A stretch of 64,000 bases of DNA from Phoebastria nigripes (Eukaryota; Chordata; Aves; Procellariiformes; Diomedeidae). Position 1 is the stretch's first letter, and every line of letters begins with the position of its first letter. Positions 24,401-38,200 of the stretch are shown piece by piece. Below the pieces are notes generated by a model, which did not search any database, had not been told where the DNA came from, and saw nothing but the letters and a program-made list of their open reading frames with translations. A program made the position numbers and the translations under genes. The stretch lies in contig JAYKAV010003108.1 in the NCBI GenBank assembly GCA_035582835.1, positions 145,802 to 209,801 of the forward strand, in the 5' to 3' direction.

Positions 24401-26141
24401 TTTTAGAGTGAGTCATGCTTATTGGAGCTACCAGACTTAAAAGGGGCTCAGAGCAAGACAGGTATTTGTTTTATCAGTGTATGAAACTTCTGGGTAATTA
24501 GGAAGAGCCATCTTAAAAGCAAAGGGAGATGAGAGATATTAATGCTTGTGGTGATTAAAACTGAAACTACAAAGCTTAAAGTAGCTATATGATATATTAA
24601 CAAATGTGTGGTAGCATCAGTCCAAAACGTGGGTGAGTAGTGTCATTTCTTTTGTGTCCTCAGTAAATGCATGTGGGACCATTTCTGTGTTGGTTTTTTT
24701 TTTCTTTGAGGTACAGCCTTCAAAGTATGCATGTACTTGTAAAGCCCAGCTTCTTGCTTTATTATAGTGCCTTTTACTTGAGTTGCCTGTATCGGCTACT
24801 GGAAGGTGTTTACCCACTACATGAGGCAGCTGTGTGAGGGAAATGCTAAAAACTTGCTCGTGGCATGTGCAATCTGTGTGGCAGTTGAACTAAAAAAGCA
24901 TCTCACAATGCATTTGAGGAGGAGAGGGGCCCATGCTTTTTTACCAAGGATGCATCTTGATGTTCTCAGACTAACCAGCTTGCGGGCTGCCGCAGAAAGT
25001 GGCTGGCCCAGCCCTGCATTTCCGTCCCCTCCCTTGTGCCTGCACCAGCATGTCCGCAGGTGCGCAGCCACTCAGATCAGGGACATGATCTTCCTAGAAG
25101 CGGGCCTCTTCATAGAGACTCACTCTTTGGCGAGGGCTGCCCCTTGTTCTGGTTCCCTGACGCAGCCGCAGGATTGCCAGCTCTGACATGAGAGGTGACG
25201 GAAGCATGTGGCTGGGAAACATGAGGGAGGGCAGGGCCAGCTCTTTTGGCAGCCACTAGCACAAATAGGGTGTCATTTTGGTAACTGGTTTATGCTGAAG
25301 GCTGTTTCCAAAAGCCTCACATGCTGTGATTGAAATTTAGCCAGAAGTTAGCACTACTGTATGGTTCTTCAGATTCATTGCTAGAAATGTTTGGGAGAAT
25401 TGCAGATTTGCTCACGGAGGCCCTCTGTACCCTACAAAGAGAGGGAGACCAGTCATGGGGTAGTAGTTGTTAATAATCAGGGTTGTTTGCAGTGGAGATG
25501 TGCACAGAGTCATCCTTAATAGGCTGGGAGAGTGCTTTTATGGGAGATGATGTGGTTGCACCAGTAAGTAGAGGTGTGAATACCACAGCTTGTTCATTTG
25601 ATTACAGCCCTCATCAGCCCCATCGGTGGGAGGCAGCTTGGTGTGTTGCAGTCTCACAGGTTGCTGAAGCTGCAGCTCATTCCCAAGTTGCCCTTGAGAT
25701 AGGTTTGCAGTGTGTTATTGTCTTCATCTCTACTGCCGAGGCTCTGCTTAGCATGGGGCTGCTCCATCCGCTGCTTGCTTTGAGCTTCCACATGGGAGTC
25801 CTCAGTCTCCTCTGAGGATGTGTAAACTGAAACTCTGCTGGGTCCCAGCCTCAGCCCCACGTGTTTGAGTGGTCTATCCTGCCCCCAAACCAGACATTGG
25901 ACAAAGAGCAATACATGCTTGGTTTTGAACAAGTGAGACTTGAGGAATTCACTGTACAGAGAACAGCATCTTCTTGGTGATCTAAGTATCTTTGTGCACC
26001 ACGCTATAAAAGGCCTCTTTTGAGGAGGAGGGATGACTATTTTAATTTCTCTTCTGCAGTAATTTGCCTAGGTTCTCGGTAAAATTACTCTAAGAATCAC
26101 CCCTGACTTGTGTGTAACTTGATACGGGTTTTTGTTTGCAG

Positions 26142-26241
26142 CTATTGTGGATGATGAAAGGCTTTCAGCAGAGGAAATGGATGAGAGGAGGCGTCAGAAC
26201 ATTGCTTATGAGTATCTGTGCCACTTAGAAGAAGCAAAAAG
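26142..26241 (+). CDS. IQGAP2: IQGAP2 coding exon 2 (residues 16-48 plus 2 nt)
   Basis: This exon encodes the segment just before and into the start of the calponin-homology (actin-binding) domain. Read in phase 1 from exon 1 it gives S-IVDDERLSAEEMDERRRQ, then NIAYEYLCHLEEAK and the first two bases of an Arg codon. The EEMDERRRQN..YEYLC.LEEAKR block is the IQGAP family signature; IVDDERLS and NIAYEY point to IQGAP2 rather than IQGAP1 (which has VLDNERLT and NVAYEY, from memory). The acceptor is TTTGTTTGCAG with a CTGAC branch candidate 35 bases upstream. The donor AAAAAG|GTAAGT at 26242 is a perfect consensus. The exon is 100 nt and leaves phase 2, so exon 3 should begin with the base completing Arg, followed by the conserved Trp-Met of the CH domain. 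No break is seen. Confidence 0.96.
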
Positions 26242-29200
26242 GTAAGTAAATGAAAGCACACTTACACCTGGCCTTTAAATACAGAAGTTCAGGCCTGTTG
26301 TGTTCTTGAGTGTTGTAACTTTTAATTCAACTTCTTGAATTATTTGGATTAACTTGATGTTGGAATTTTATAGCATTCTGTATGAGAAACTAATGCCCAA
26401 TGTAAAAAGTTTAATTCAAAGAAGGATTTAGAAATAATCAAGACAGTGTCCTCAGAGTTACTGCGGTGACCATCTTCAATGAAAGTAGGGGCTGGGTACT
26501 AAAATCTAAGGCTGTGGTTTTGGGAGAAGCTGAGTCAGGCCTATGTGACTAACTGGGGAAAGTCTTTTGTTCATGGCTGTGTGGTCGTGCTCCCTTCTTG
26601 GCACTAGTGCTTGTGGAGTGACTCAGATTGCTAAGATGGCAGAAAATCACCTGGGCTCTTACTGCGTTAATGATCCATATCATCTCAGTGTTTCAATTTT
26701 AAGTGCAGGCAGGGCAGTAAGATAACCTGGACTCTGCTCTTCCTTTAGTTCCTCTGACCCATTGGTCAGGAGTACTCATCTCTTGAAGCAACAGCCTGTG
26801 ATGAAGCACTGATCTGCAAGTGCACAGGCAGTTTTTCACCTTTGTGCAAATATACTGTGCTATGTACACTTCATTCTCAAAACAAATATTCAACAATATT
26901 TTCATAATTACTGAGCAAGGAAACAAGGTGCAATATCCTTGTGCTTTTGGAGTAGCTTGAAGTGCTGTTATTATCATATGTAAAAGCATATTTTACATTC
27001 AGTCTGGTCAGAATTTTCCAAAGATGCTTGTTGTACTCAATTTGTTGCCCTGGGCATCAGTGGTAAGTGTCTTGCTTCTGCTCTGTATATGTTGATGATG
27101 GTGGTTTTAGTCCTAAACTTTAGTTGGATGACTTTCCTAGGAACTTCTGTAGAGAAAAGGAAACTCTGATTAGTAGTGCAAGCTGGGAAACCTCAGTGCA
27201 ATGACAAACCATAGGATCTTTAGAATGGAGTAACCCAGCGTACTTCAGTCAGGAATCAGCCGTAAAACAGTGCCCTGGACTTTGTTTACGCACCATTCCC
27301 CCTGCCATCACTGCGTGGCACTGACAGTTACCTATTTAGCAGTCGCNGGGCAGCTAGCTGCCAATGATCTTGTCCTAGGGGCGTTGTTACAAAAATCAGC
27401 CATTCTTACTTCTGTTCACTTCGCTGTCCCATTTGCTGTAGCAAACATTGCCTCCTTTTCTCTTTCTTCCTCTTTCCACTGCAGAGCGGTTCCCCCTTCA
27501 CATATTTAAGATGGCAAGTGTCTTACTGCTGCCAGAGAGGACTGTCCTGCTCCACACACTCCTATTGCCTTCATCGTTTAGTTACAAGAGATTGCCCTTG
27601 GTCAGCTGAGTCAGCTCGCTATGCTGACAGGAAATTCGTAGCTCTTTTGCCGAGTTAGTTTTCTAGTGATTTAGTGAGCTGACTAGTCTGATCAAGGGGT
27701 CAGAGGAGAATCAGTGCTGGCAAGAGGAAGGGGATGGAGTGCAGCTGTACACTTGAGAGCAGGGAGGGAGCAGGTCTCCACCTCGCTTGCTGAGAGGTTA
27801 GATCAGCTTCACCATCTCAGGAAACCTCAGTGAGTAAAGCTTTGATTTTGCTCAAGGTTCCTCCTTGGTTTGTTGCAACTCTCCTATCTGCTGGCTTCTG
27901 GCAAGACAGGAATAACAATTAGTCTCCAAACCCAGCGTTTTCTATTACTATTATTACTAATTTATCTTCCTGGCTTTTTTCACCCTCCCCACTTCCCAGG
28001 GCTACTTGTCACTTTAAACTCAAGTCCTCTAGTTCGTTTGAAGCATCTCCCTTGATATTTCATAAGGAAATGTGAAGTTATTTTTACAATTAATGACTTA
28101 AATTAGCATCTGCAATGAGTAACGCCCTCCTCTTTCTTGTATTTATTTTCATATGGGTTCATGCCATTAGCAGTTTTCTAGAAGAAACACTCCTTTAGCT
28201 CTGCCAGCATGTGATGGGACTTTGCAGCCCGAACAGTCACTCTCAGGGGTGTTAGGTACCTGGAAGCATTTCTGGATCTCAATTTGGAAAATTGGAATTT
28301 ACTGGTAATGTTCATGGCCAATGCTTGCTACTGCATGAGGTGGGGATGAGTGCTGTGGTGTAAGAAGCCTTGTGCTTCCCCTGCTGAGGGGTTGGGTTGA
28401 CATGGGTGGAGCTGATGCAGCAGCCCAGTGCTGCTGAATGTCCTCCTCCTGTGCCTCAGTGCACTGGCCCCAGCACTCATTAGGGAGGAGAGGGTGGTGA
28501 TGGTGGGGGTGGTGAAGGCTTTGGGGATGATCTTGAGTGGACAGAGCTGCTGTGGGGGAAAAGAGAGGATAAGGGAAACTTCTCCCTTTACAGCGAACTG
28601 TTGGGATAATTCAGTTGCATCATGAGAATTTGCCCCGAGATGGACTTCTACTAATGTGAAAACATACAAAAAAAACTTGCAGAAACAAGCAGAAATGTCT
28701 GACTCAGAGCTCTGTAGCCCCTAGCCCAGCTTCCTCAGGAGGCAAGTAATGCCATCCAGGGGGGTCGGGCTAGCAGAAGGGACAGGCTGGGGTAGCGAAG
28801 GTGCGCGGCCGCATCCTCCCCAGCCCTGACCTGGTGAAACAGCAGCATGAGAAAATGCTGTATCTCTTCTCACTGCACAGTTATCGCCCTCTCTGTGTAC
28901 TTGATTAGGGGTGAAACATGTTGGCGTGTGGTCTCTGTTCTGTACTTGCACGGTTATAGCATTTTCTTGGTCACAACAGAGCCTCACCAAAATTCTGGAA
29001 AGTGAGATAGCAGCCTCAGAGGGAGCAACGGGGTTGTAATTCAAACTGTGGCAAAACGAGACCAGCACAAGCTTGGGAGGCTTGGGTGTAGGGTGCAGGC
29101 TACCTTGACAGCACACAGTCCTGCCCTTCGGCTGTGCTGGGGGTACAGTTTCACAGGCGGCGCCAGCTGATGGATTGGCTTTTGCTGCTGCTGAATGAAG

Positions 29201-32200
29201 GGGTCCCAGCTGGGTGCTCGCCCCTGCTCCCCAGCACTGGAGCAGCCCCCTTGCAATGCACAGGGCCCCCTCCCCAGCTGTGTGCTTGTGGTGGTGGGGC
29301 TGGGTTGGAGGAGGCAGGATGGTGCCTTTGGCCCCGGGTGCTGCAGCTGGTTGTGAAACCGCCCAGAACTGCAGCTGCTGCCTGCTTGCTCCCAGCAGTG
29401 CCCTCCTGGGTGAAACCTGGGAGTGGGAACTGCCTCTCTGACATATATGATTTCTGTTCACTGTTGCAAGCTTTTTTTGCTTCTATAAAACCTGAATGCA
29501 TGGAGAGGATTTTTTTAGTATTCAGGACACTATAGATGGCAATGACAATAAATAGACTGAAATGGGTAAAGCAAGGAGAGTTTTTTCCATTCAGTTGGCA
29601 GCTGCTGAAATGACAGCAAATACTGTTTCAGCTAATCAGCAGTGTGCAAACCGATGTGTTTTGGCCCATATTGAAGAGTAAGAAATACTGAAATAAGCAA
29701 TGAACAACAAAAGATTGGGGCAGAGCATGGATTTATATACAGTACTATGGCAGGAGTTATGTTTTTTCCCACTGTATTTGTAATAAAAATATTATTTTAT
29801 AGCAGCTCTGCATTTTGACATGCCAGAGTTAATTAAAAGGGCAAAGAATGTATACTTTCAGCTGCTTTTCAGACCACTGTTTGCACACTTACTTCCTGTA
29901 GCCCAGCTTTAATAAAGCTTTCCAAGTTTAACATGAAGGAAGAATGTTGTTGCTGGTAGCTGATGCTTCTGCAAATACTTTCTGTGCTAGGCACAGTGCC
30001 TGTTATGTGTATACAGCTTAGGAAATTGTTTTTTAAACACAGTGAGCAGGCTTGTAATATCTGCAGAGGTCGGTAATGTTTGAATAGGGTGTTACATTTA
30101 ACAGTGGAGAAAATACATTTTGTTCTGTTAAATTGCTGGTCCCTTTCTCCCCAAAATCACATATCTGATAAATCAAGTTTTTGGTTGCTTATATGTCATT
30201 TGGCTTATTACTTTTGTCTTTAAGGAAAGTTTATTGCATATTAAAAAAAGTAGAGAAAAATGGATAGTCTCCAGTATCCTTGAACTCCTGAGAAGAATAA
30301 AATCAAGAATAAGCAATTAGGAGTAGGGATTTACTCACTTCAAGCAATGTAACCATGGGTGCCTCAAACAGAAGCTCTCCAGAGATTACACAAATTTCCA
30401 GTATTGCTTGGGAAATTCTTCGGTTAAATAACAAAGGCTTAAGGTGGGCATGAACAGCTGTGTCACAAGCCCTAATGTCTTATTGGATTAGGTTAATTTT
30501 AACAGATAAAATTTACCACAAAATCCTCCTTTCCAAAGATTATCTTTGTAATACCCAGAACATCAGATTCTGCCTTGAGTTTGGCTTTTGCTGTTGCTTG
30601 TCTCTTTGCAGATGTGCAATTATCTCACTGTAAATGATAATACAGGTTTGAGGGGTTTTAAGCTGTGATGGAAGCTTTGGCATATAATGCAAATCAAGTT
30701 TATAGTAAATCTGTTGTGGCTGGCTAGGGTTATAATAATCCATAATTAAGCAGGTACTATTTCTCTTTGCTTCTTGGAAATTATACCTTCTCATGCTAAG
30801 CTTGAATTTGAGCCATGGGAGGCCTCATTTTAGTAACCTTGTCTCTCTCTGCATGAAATGGAATACACTTTGTTTCACAATGTATATGCTGCAATTTCAT
30901 AACTGGAACTGCCAGCATTTGTCTTATTTCTTTTTACTTTTCTTACTCAGCTGTTCAATAGGACAGGAACTTGTGTGAAACACTGAAGCTTTAGCTTCAA
31001 CGTTTGGACAATGAAGACACAGTGAAAGAAAAGTATCCAGGAAATTTCTTTTGAGAAGCCATTTTTTATTTTGAAAATGTGAATCCTCATTCTTTTCCAA
31101 TTTCTTTACAATAGAAAATCAAATAATCCCTTTTAGGTTCCAAAACCTGCCTCCTTCATTGTATTGGGTTTTATTAAATTGGTTTGCAATGGCTAGTTGC
31201 AGTATTGGTCACTGATGAGATCACAGTTGGAAGCTGCTGTGTAAAAATGTACATGCAGTTTAATATACTTAAAAGGTCAAGCCCTGAAGTGTTTAACTGG
31301 CTCCAGTTAAAGCTAACAGTTTTGCAGTACCATAGCAGCATAGAAAGCTCAAGTTGCTCCAGTTATCAGGACTGTGGGACCATGGAGCGTTGCTTTGGAG
31401 CCCACTCCATTCCTGGAGGGGTACTGAGGTCTTACAAAGACTTGGTACAAGTGAATTCTGCAAGGCTGTGTGCTGCTGTTTCTCCATGAGCAAAGTTGTG
31501 GTAACCATGCAGCCCTGGCAGCTCATGAATGAATTAATGCTACTCAAATGCTCTATTTTAAGTCCATTTCTTTCAGACTACAGGAAATCTTTAAAGCATT
31601 GTGCTTAGAGGTAAATGCATAAAATTGTAATACAGCTGTAAAACTAGCTGACTATAAGCAGAAAATGTTAAGATACTTCTTGGCAACCTGTTTTTTATGG
31701 GTTTGTCAAGAAAATCATTCTTCTGGGAGTGGAGTCTACTGACACATTGCAGACTATGAACTTTGGCTCATCTCCCCCCTCTGTCTGCCTTAAGCCTAAT
31801 AAAGCACCAGTGAACATGGCTGGCAGCAGCTCTGTAAAGGCCAAATGTTTGAAATTAAGATGCTTCAAGAGATAAAATTCTTGGAAGAATCCTACTTAGC
31901 CAGGATATACCCATCCCTGAAGTAGCTCAGTCCACAGAGAGGTATTGATCAGCAAGTATACTTGTTTCATATTTTGATCCTCAAGGGTACTTACTTAGCA
32001 GACAGGCTGCCAGCTATTGAGTTGAACAGTTTCTTGTTCCAGATAGTTATACAATTGTGCAGGTATGCCAGAGTTTTCATATGTAAGTGTCAGTGATATC
32101 AATCAATCCAGTAATTGCTTGGATAGTGATATTTGCATATGAAAAGTCTTAACAGTAAGATCTGAAGGAGAGAGAAACCTTTGTGCTACTATAAGAGAAC

Positions 32201-35200
32201 TCTGTTCTGTACAGGATGCATTGACCTGCTCACTGGGATGTTGAGGTAATTCATGCACATGTTATGGGTCATTGTTCATGGTGTATAGTTGCTGGATAAT
32301 GCTGCTGAGTAATGATGGATGTGACCTTTGTTTTTTGGAGACTAAACTATATGGGACTTATCCCATAGCATGCACTGAAGCTAACAGTACAGTCGCTTCA
32401 GAGCGGTTCTCTTTCCCAAAGTTTTCCACCTTTGTTTTAGGCATCACCCTCTTGTAAAAGGACTTGTGATTTTTTTGTAATAGAAGAGCAACAAATTTGA
32501 TGCTGGTTCATTCTCTGATGCCCTCATATTGGTGTAGTTTGTAGGTTCAGCTTCACCAAGAGAGCACACAGCATTTTCATTTCTCCTTCACTTTCCCCTT
32601 TGCAACTTGGATTATCTGTGGTGTAACTTGAAAGCCTGTTTGACTTTATACTCCACCTATAAGACTAGCTGCTTGTCAGATCAAATGATGGCTTCATTTT
32701 GCACCCTGAGTAGCTCCCAGTTAATATTAAGTGTAACCTGAGGTGACCTCGCTAAGGTATCAGTAGTAGCTGAGTCATTACGGTACCATATGGAGCACAC
32801 CAAGGAGTAGGGAAGTAGGCTGCCAGGGGAGGCTGGCAGGGATTCTTGCACATGAATGACCAAAACTTCCACATCTGGAAGGATGGTAAAGGAAAGCTTG
32901 AGGCTGAGTTGTGCAGGGTGGAACACAGCTGTGGGTATTAGAGGTAGCAGATGGACTTGAGGTTTAGACCTTGCCTAAGGTATTCATATGAAGTTGCTGT
33001 TGGGAAGAACCTGTGGCAGTAACTGTGGGATGGAAGGGCACTGTTTTATCCTTTGCTTAGTGTTGAAGTGTTTAACTGTTGCTCTTAACCTTCGGGTAGG
33101 TCCTTCTGCACTGTTTGGACCCTGCTCAGTCAGGGTGTAGTTCCTACTCATCTGAAAGCAGCCAAAACCTTTGCTTCCCTGCATGTTAATGATGGAATAA
33201 ATCACTGCATGTGTGCCAGGGCACATGTGCTGTATGCCCATCCGCCCATGCTGGACTGTGAGTTGTGATGGTTGCATGCTGCACTGCTGGTGTAGCTGAC
33301 CAGCAAGTGGTGCATTCTGCCTAGCACGTATCCCATTGTGCTGCAACCCTAGTGTAGCATTCAAAAAACTTTGTTATGGGGTTGTGTGACTGTTTGCTTT
33401 GGACAAGAGGAGGAAATTACCTGGGCTGATGGAATCTGCTTTTTAACAGCTCCCTTGCAGGAGTGTACTTCTCACATGCTGAGATCTTCCTTTCCCAACT
33501 GCCATGTCCTGGAGAGCTGTTGATCTTTGGAAGAAGTGTTTATTCAGGCTCTTGCAGAAACTGCTGTGGGGAGATGTGAATAGCTCTTCATAGATCAGAA
33601 GAGGTGAGGCAGCAACTTCACTTGGTGACCTTTATAGCACTACTTTGTGGAGACCACTGCTGCTGGTAAGGAGCCCGCAGGTATGTGCTGGTGGGATCTC
33701 ACTGTATTGGAAAAAAGAAATTGAGTGTTCACAAGAAATGTGCTTCTAGAGCAGGAGGATTTTGCTATAGCTTTGTGGATGCTAGAAATCCAGGTCCCTA
33801 CAACTTGCTTTGGGGCTGGAGATCCTAAAATTTGTCCAGTAATTGTGGAGATTTGCAAAAGAACCAATGTGCTATACCTCCAGTTCTGGATTGGAAAAAC
33901 AACCCAGGGAGTGTAGGGGTCAGTGCTCATTGAATGTGTAGGTGTGACCTTGCACCTGGCTTTTGCCTTCCAGCTACTGCAGGCAGACACTTCATGGGAT
34001 AAGGCAGCTGCTGAGGGATATAGGTCTGGGTTACCGTAAAAATCACTTTTGGTNCAAATATCTCAACAATTCACTGACTGGAGAAGGAGCACTGTGACAG
34101 TTTGTATCTACTATCTTAGGTATGGAGTAATGCTAGAAAGTGCTTTTGCTGTTGATGTTGTTCACTACAGACCAGGTGAATCCTGTGTTAGTAGATACAG
34201 CTATTGCAAACCCCACAGTGTTCCCCACTATGACATGAGTGGCAGTCCTCTGTGAGGGACTAGGTTGCTGACAGTTANGACCTGGGAAGATGCTTTTTAA
34301 AGCAACACATGGTCAGACATAACCAAGTTGGTTAAGTAGTGGGGTTGTGTGGCTTACTGTGTGTACTGTCTGGTGCTTTTGATTGCTGTTGGTCGCAGTG
34401 TTTCACATACTTTAAGAAAGATGGCTTTCTATTCACCTGCATTTAAATTCAAGGATCTATTAAGAGGTGGGGTATAGCAGTGTCCCAGGGTTGCTAAGAG
34501 CACATATGCACCTTGCAGGTGCTCTGATATTTGAGATCTTCTCTTCTTCATGTGGAGTCGCTGTAATTTGAAGCTGATAGTGTGACAGCCTCCCATAATT
34601 GCTTTGTTGATAGATGGAGAGATAGGCATGTGCAGACTTCTGTGCGGGGCCAAGTAAAACCCTTAAGTTCTCTCCACATCGCTTGAGATAGGGAGGGCTG
34701 TGAAGGTGGCTTTTGGTGCTTCATTGTTGACTTGTTTTCCAGCTGCCTACGCTTCTTCCAATTGCTTATGCACTTTCTGCAGTGCACAGGAGGAGAGATT
34801 TCAGGGTAATCTCTTCAATCCCAGATCTAACTCTGACAGGGGAAAAGGTTCTTTAAGCCAAGCCACTCTTTGGAAAATTTAAGTGATGTATCTGTTTTTC
34901 AACCAAGTTCAGGAACTGGCATGAATTCTTGGATTAGTACAACTTAAACTTACTCGATTTTGTGTGCGAAGGAATGTTTTCTTTAAAACCCAAACAAAAA
35001 ATATTCCTTGCCAAGGTTTTTATTTTGCAGTTCCAAATCACATGAGGTGGTCAGAGGACCTCTTAAAGGCCAGTGCATGTGTAGATGAGAAAACAATCTA
35101 TGGAGTTACCTGTTTCTGTTTGTTAAAAAAGAAATGGTGGCCCAAAACATCCTTGCTGTAATTGCCCACAGTGTATGCATTCAGAATTAGCCTTGTGTTA

Positions 35201-38200
35201 GCTGCAAGATAAAGAAGTGAGATAGTGGTTGTCTGTTTCTGCAGTGGCACCAGGACATGGCCTTGAACACTTAATGTATTCTACTGTTTCTACTGCATGC
35301 TAGCATCATTCTTGACAACTAAGGCCTGAAACTGGTTTCAGAAGTAGAGATTGAGAGCTGTGAATGGGTTTTGAGCCTGAAAAATTTGAGTCTGGAGCAA
35401 GGGCTGTGAATGAATCCTCTCAAGTGAGTGAATGGAGCTGCTCTTGAGCTTGAAGTGCTAGGAAGGATTTCACATGGCTTCCAGTGGCTATAAATGCTAG
35501 GCAGGTCCTGGGTTGGAAGCAGAGACCTCCACTAGCTGCAAGTGTAACAGCTCCACCAGCTTGAAGGGGAAAAGAATCTTGCAGGTTTTTGTTTTTGTTC
35601 GAGTTGAGAAGTGTTGACAAGTGAGTTGTTATTGTGGCATTGAGTACAGATTTATTCTGGCAGGATGATGGTTAACTGCATGCATAATTTTCCAGCTACC
35701 CAGAGACAAACAGCTAGCCTGCCCTGGGATAANAGCTCGTAGATTTGCAACTGTAAAGATGTGCTATAAATGCCTTCTGTGCAGGAGTATCCTACTTGTA
35801 TTGTTTTGTGTGGCAGCAGAGATGAGAGCCCAGATTCTGATCCTGGCTCTTATTGCTCCCACCTCAGTTATTAAAGCTTTCGGGTTATTGGTGGTGCATT
35901 CACCCTGCAAGGGAAGCGATAACACTAGTCTGACAACTCGAGCTCTTCTACCATCTATAGCACCTTAACTATTTCTAAAACTTGGTTACCATCAAAGCGG
36001 ATGGGAGTACTATAAAATTTGGTGCAGTAAGTAAGAGTCTAAGAGGAACTCTTGTAATGAATGAAATTGCCTTAAAACCAATGCTTTTCATGACCTCTGT
36101 TGTTCTGCTCCCTAACAGTCTGCCTGTTGTAGGGTCAAAGGAAGAATTTGCCCATGAAGGCAATAAAAGCTGCAGTGGTTCCTGCAGCCAAGCACCCCTC
36201 ACTGCACAGGAATTGCCCTGCTACGGTGTAGTTACGCTCAGGGCACTGGTGTGTTTGTTTCCCAGTGCAAGGAATAGGGAGAAGCAGTGGGAGCAAGGAA
36301 AGGGGAATGGTGACTGGAGTTGTGCAAAAAGTACCCCAGACTGGAGGCTTAAAAGTGGGAGGAATTTGTGGAGGGCCACTGAATGCAGGGTACGGACCCT
36401 GGCTGCTGCTCCAGGACTGCGAGGCTGGGTGGGTGCATGGAGGATGCCACTGCATGCCAGTCACGCTGATCCACAGGGCACCCTGTCACTGGTCTTACAG
36501 AAAGTGTCAGAGCATCAAATGCAACATAAGTCATGCTCTGTGGCAGGAGTATCTTTAAAGCCTGGCTGTCAAACAGACTCCTCTAAGATGCGTAAATAGC
36601 ATGATTTACATCAATCATCTATCTACACGTTGTGCCAAACCTCTTTTTCTCTGTTAAAGAAACAAAGCAATGAAATAATGTGGCATTGGTGGACGTTAAA
36701 AGCTGGAACAACTTCCTTTCCTGGCAGCTTCCAAGCTGCAGATTNCATCACCTCCCTTGTCATGGCCCAAGGAAAGCTCAGTGCTTTTTACTCGTGTGTG
36801 CCTGCATTTACATGATGTACAGACTTGGTCATGTGGGATTTGCTTTGCGGCATGTTTGAGGGAGTGCCAGCCTTGGTCTCAGCTGCACTCTCTTTGCTGG
36901 AACAGAGTTCAATGGGATTTGTGACTGAAGTTGGGTTTTAGGGCTTCCATTTTTCTGATTAACGTCTACAGGAAGAGTCAACTTGATACACCCAGTAACT
37001 CTTGGTTGCACTTTCTCTGGCTGCTTTCAAAAACAGAAATCAAAACTCTTCATTTCTTTGAACATGAGCTGTTGGGAGATGTTTTTTATGAAGTATTGAT
37101 GGCACTGAAAGAGCTGTGTGTTTGCAGGTTTTCGGATTTTTAATAGCATGCTTTTACAGTATTTTCACATCTCCTGTTCGTGTCCCCTTCCCCTAATTTT
37201 CCTCCCTAAGAGAACTGATCTAATTTTGTGATTAACTTAATGCTTTATACTGGGATGGCTACTATCTTTTTTTGGGAGTGCTTATACTTCAGTTGAAGTC
37301 TTGGTAAATGCAAGAGTAAAGTATTTAATGGTATTGGCATATTTCTGTGTTCAGTTTATAAAGCTGGCGAATACTTTTTTAATATTCCTGCTGCTTTCTG
37401 TCTCCACAGAGAGAGACCTTGATCTGCTGCTGCTAAATAAATATACTTCTGTTGTGATTCCAATTTCAACATTTTCTCTACTTCCTCAAGGTCAAAGAGG
37501 TATCACATGATGGTTACTAACACATATTGTTTTCCTTAGTGAGAAGTAATAGGAGAGAACATACTTTAAAACAGGAATTTATTCCAGAAGGTGTTATTTA
37601 CTTGTGGGCTTATACAGTCTTACTATGTTAAGGAGAAACTGGCAGTACAGGGAGACTTCTTGATATTTTTCTAGCATCTTGTGTTCCTTTTAAAAGCTGT
37701 TTATCATCAGAGAAGACTAGAGTAAGAAAGATGGGGTCTGCTTGAGTTTTCAGTGCCTGAAACTGGTAGGGACTAACCCTTTGCTATGGTGGTTACTGGC
37801 TGAGATAGCAACAGTATTTTGAATGTCAGTAGTAATTATTTTGATTCTTAGAAAAACATGTTAAACACCATTTTCAGACCTTTGTAAAGATGACTAACAA
37901 AAGATTGAACTTGTCCATTGCAGTGCAAAAAAAAGACTAGGAAAGGAGGGGTAACTGGAGGGTTTAACAAGATTGACCTTTAATAACCTGAGATACCAAG
38001 GAAAAGGCAATAGGCTGCAGCTCCTGAATTGAGACCTCCTCTGAAATCTGGAAAGGGCTCCTGATGTACTGAGCATTCACTGGGGTCAGCAAAGCTGTTA
38101 CGTGTATTTACTCGGCTTTCTGAAAGTGAGGCCAAAATCTGTATGTTGGCAAAAGATTGTATTTGATGCAGTTCTTGTTTGGATTCTGCTTTAGTGCAGA

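Larger units (their letters stand above)
4389..26141 (+). other. IQGAP2: IQGAP2 intron 1 (21,753 bp)
   Basis: The intron is bounded by GTGAGT at 4389 and by a polypyrimidine-containing acceptor ending TTTGTTTGCAG at 26141. A good branch-point candidate, CTGAC with its A at 26106, lies 35 bases before exon 2. The content is ordinary vertebrate intron: no exon of another gene, no structured RNA and no intact transposon was recognised. Small features are a 40-bp degenerate tandem repeat at 4671-4790, A16 at 8597-8612, a 19-bp-period duplication near 9947, G-rich sequence at 9881-9940, a pyrimidine-rich stretch ending near 16202, G11 at 20595-20605 and a 14-bp palindrome at 21387-21400. Isolated ambiguous bases cluster between 16321 and 22997. 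Open frames such as 10360-10923 (+, 187 codons) resemble no family I know. Confidence 0.85.

Noticed and set aside
35982..36599. 205-codon plus-strand open frame in intron 2
   Set aside because: No recognisable domain, overlapping open frames on both strands, and no splice or promoter context. Its length is within what chance allows for this much sequence.
37410..37490. Exon-like 81-bp segment after a good polypyrimidine/CAG acceptor
   Set aside because: Joined to IQGAP2 exon 2 in phase 2 it hits a TGA within a few codons. The peptide in the open frame is not IQGAP2-like, and the donor GTCAAA is weak.
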